64,000 nucleotides of DNA from Altimarinus sp041659565 (GTDB taxonomy: Bacteria > Patescibacteriota > Gracilibacteria > BD1-5 > UBA6164), in contig JBAZXZ010000004.1 in NCBI GenBank assembly GCA_041659565.1, forward strand, positions 1 to 64,000, given 5' to 3'. The position numbers and the translations under genes were made by a program. The notes beneath the pieces were generated by a model that had not been told where the DNA came from, did not search any database, and was given only the letters and a program-made list of their open reading frames with translations. Numbering within the stretch: the stretch's first letter is position 1; each line of letters starts with the position of its first letter. Shown here in pieces: positions 62,701 to 64,000 of this stretch.

Positions 62701-64000
62701 ATAAATAATTATGTAAAAGAAATAATTTTATTAACCTCAAAAGATGATAAAGTAACTAGAGTTGAATGAGCTAGGGAATTGGTAAAAGAGATATGAGCAA
62801 ATCTAATTGAAGTAAATTGATTTGGACATTTTAATGTAGTAGAAAATAAAATAATAGAATGATTAATTAAATTTTGAGCTCCACTAAAGAGAATTCCTGA
62901 AGTTCTTGATTGTTGGTTTGAGTCTGGAAGTATGCCTTATGCTAGCAAACATTATCCTTTTGCTTTTGAAAGTGGGGAGGGGTTCAAATTTCCAGCTGAT
63001 TTTATCGCAGAATGACTTGATCAAACAAGAGGGTGGTTTTATACTCTTATAATCTTGTCTACTGCACTTTTTGATTCTCCTGCGACTATGAATACCATAG
63101 TTAATGGTACAGTTTTAGCTGAAGATGGTCATAAAATGTCTAAATCGAAACAAAATTATCCAGATCCAAAACTAATTTTTGACAAATATTGAGCTGATGC
63201 TATGAGGTTTTATTTGATGAATTCTCCTGTCGTAGAAGCCCAAGATTTGAGATTTAGTGAAGCTTGAGTAGAAGAAGTAGTTAAAAAAGTTATTCTACCA
63301 CTTTGGAATACTTATAGTTTTTTCACAACTTATGCAAATATCGATAAATTTAAACCAAGTAAATCTAATATATATTATTGTAGACATGGTGAAACAGATC
63401 TCAATGTAAAAAAAGTAATGAATGGTTGAGATGTGGATTCTTTATTAACAGAAAAATGAGAAAAACAAGCAATATTGGCTTGAAAAAATTTCAAATTATC
63501 TGGTGAAAAAATAGATGTAATTATATCTTCTCCAAAAATAAGAGCTAAAAATACTGCAGAATTGATAGCAAAAGAAATAGGATATAATTCTGAAATAATT
63601 ATTGATGAAAGATTAAATGAGCACAGAGATGGTGAATTTAAATGAATGACTCACGAAGAAATAATAAAATATGCTAAAAAAGAATATAATTTAGATTTAG
63701 AATTAGGAGCTTCAGTAAAGAGATTTTTTAAAGATGGAAAATATAATAAAGTAGAAGATGTAATTGATTTTGACAATAGAGTTTTAGAAAGCTATAAAGA
63801 AATAGAAGAAAAATATAGATGAAAAAATGTGCTTATAGTTGCTCATAGTGGAACTTTTAGACCAATAAACAGATTTATAAATGATTTAGATTTAGATAAA
63901 GCTCATTATGAATTACCTACGATAAATAATGCGACAATATTTAAACTTCCAGAAAATAGAAAAAATATACTTGATAAATGGATTATTTCAGAATTAAATA
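59743..64000 (+). CDS. ileS: Isoleucyl-tRNA synthetase with four inserted enzyme domains (partial)
   Basis: At least 1419 codons, open at the window end. The IleRS core is clear: NFYDGPPFATGTPHYGHILAG (HIGH-type HYGH at 55-58), GWDCHGLPIE, YILAWTTTPWTL (editing), HIAPAYGEDDF, WNISRNRYWGSAIPVW, RIPEVLDCWFESGSMPYA, DQTRGWFYT, KMSKS at 1131-1135. Inserted in frame: a Nudix domain (about 217-355), a histidine phosphatase with R668-H669-G670 and H800 (about 661-841), an alpha/beta hydrolase with GIHG, S937 in HSMGG, D1001/D1002 and H1029 (about 868-1044), and a second histidine phosphatase with R1214-H1215-G1216 and H1368 (about 1206-1402). Core resumes with NILDKWIISELN. A 26-base palindrome sits at 60988-61013. 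Confidence 0.95.
60988..61013. repeat. 26-base perfect palindrome inside ileS
   Basis: GAGTCCGGACT-TTTA-AGTCCGGACTC, translated in frame as ESGLLSPDS in a loop of the IleRS editing region. Confidence 0.9.

Noticed and set aside
1..64000. CRISPR arrays, prophage or transposase genes
   Set aside because: No regularly spaced identical repeats, no cas genes, no DDE or serine/tyrosine recombinase genes were seen on either strand.

Overview
The window comes from a very AT-rich bacterial genome that reads TGA as glycine (translation table 25). Almost every conserved gene is interrupted by TGA at glycine positions and closes only on TAA or TAG. Table 25 use, release factor 1 (prfA) with its own GGQ glycines written TGA TGA, the lack of Shine-Dalgarno sites before most genes and the many small or patescibacterial-type proteins point to Candidatus Absconditabacteria (SR1) or Gracilibacteria. 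All coordinates below use TGA = Gly, so the real genes are much longer than a standard-code scan suggests.

Layout. 0.1-7 kb: small unknown genes, a SIS-domain protein, a Y-family DNA polymerase, a large secreted protein flanked by 93-bp direct repeats, and a RelA/SpoT-domain protein. 7.3-11.3 kb: an accessory block (zinc-ribbon/PIN-like protein, DUF4145 protein, TIGR04255 protein, two unknown proteins) that ends at tRNA-Glu(CTC). 11.5-20.2 kb: rplK, ssb, a secreted beta-helix protein, an in-frame glycosyltransferase/prepilin-like fusion, then ftsL-like and rsmH. 20.5-26.5 kb: the suf iron-sulfur locus (sufC, sufB, sufD, sufS), interrupted by three small minus-strand cassettes that share promoter, leader RNA and terminator style, and by a GIY-YIG cassette. 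26.6-28 kb: rplL and rplJ with an L10 leader and attenuator. 28-36 kb: a nitronate-monooxygenase-like protein, a cadherin-like surface protein, dnaG, and a 750-aa pilin-like protein ending in a FISUMP/C-lectin-like domain that looks like a diversity-generating-retroelement target. 36-41 kb: nrdR, nrdD, a separate glycyl-radical ORF, nrdG and a second radical SAM gene. 42-57 kb: prfA, HIT, gyrB, a cupin-like protein, an AAA ATPase, L,D-transpeptidase, SPFH protein, prepilin peptidase, UPF0489, nth, Mn-pyrophosphatase and obg. 57-64 kb: four tRNAs in all lie between 54 and 58 kb, then a membrane protein, a structured RNA, an MTH1-like Nudix gene and ileS, which runs off the window end.

The most unusual object is ileS. 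Its class I synthetase core is recognisable, but it carries four foreign enzyme domains in frame: a Nudix hydrolase, a histidine phosphatase, an alpha/beta hydrolase with Ser-Asp-His residues, and a second histidine phosphatase. All keep their catalytic motifs. Other strong leads are the split class III ribonucleotide reductase, the glycosyltransferase-prepilin fusion, the FISUMP variable-region candidate, and the suf-locus cassettes that look as if they came from a standard-code donor.

Functionally, the two prepilin-like proteins, the prepilin peptidase and the several large secreted proteins fit an epibiont or predator with an elaborate cell surface. The nrd cluster indicates anaerobic deoxynucleotide synthesis under NrdR control.
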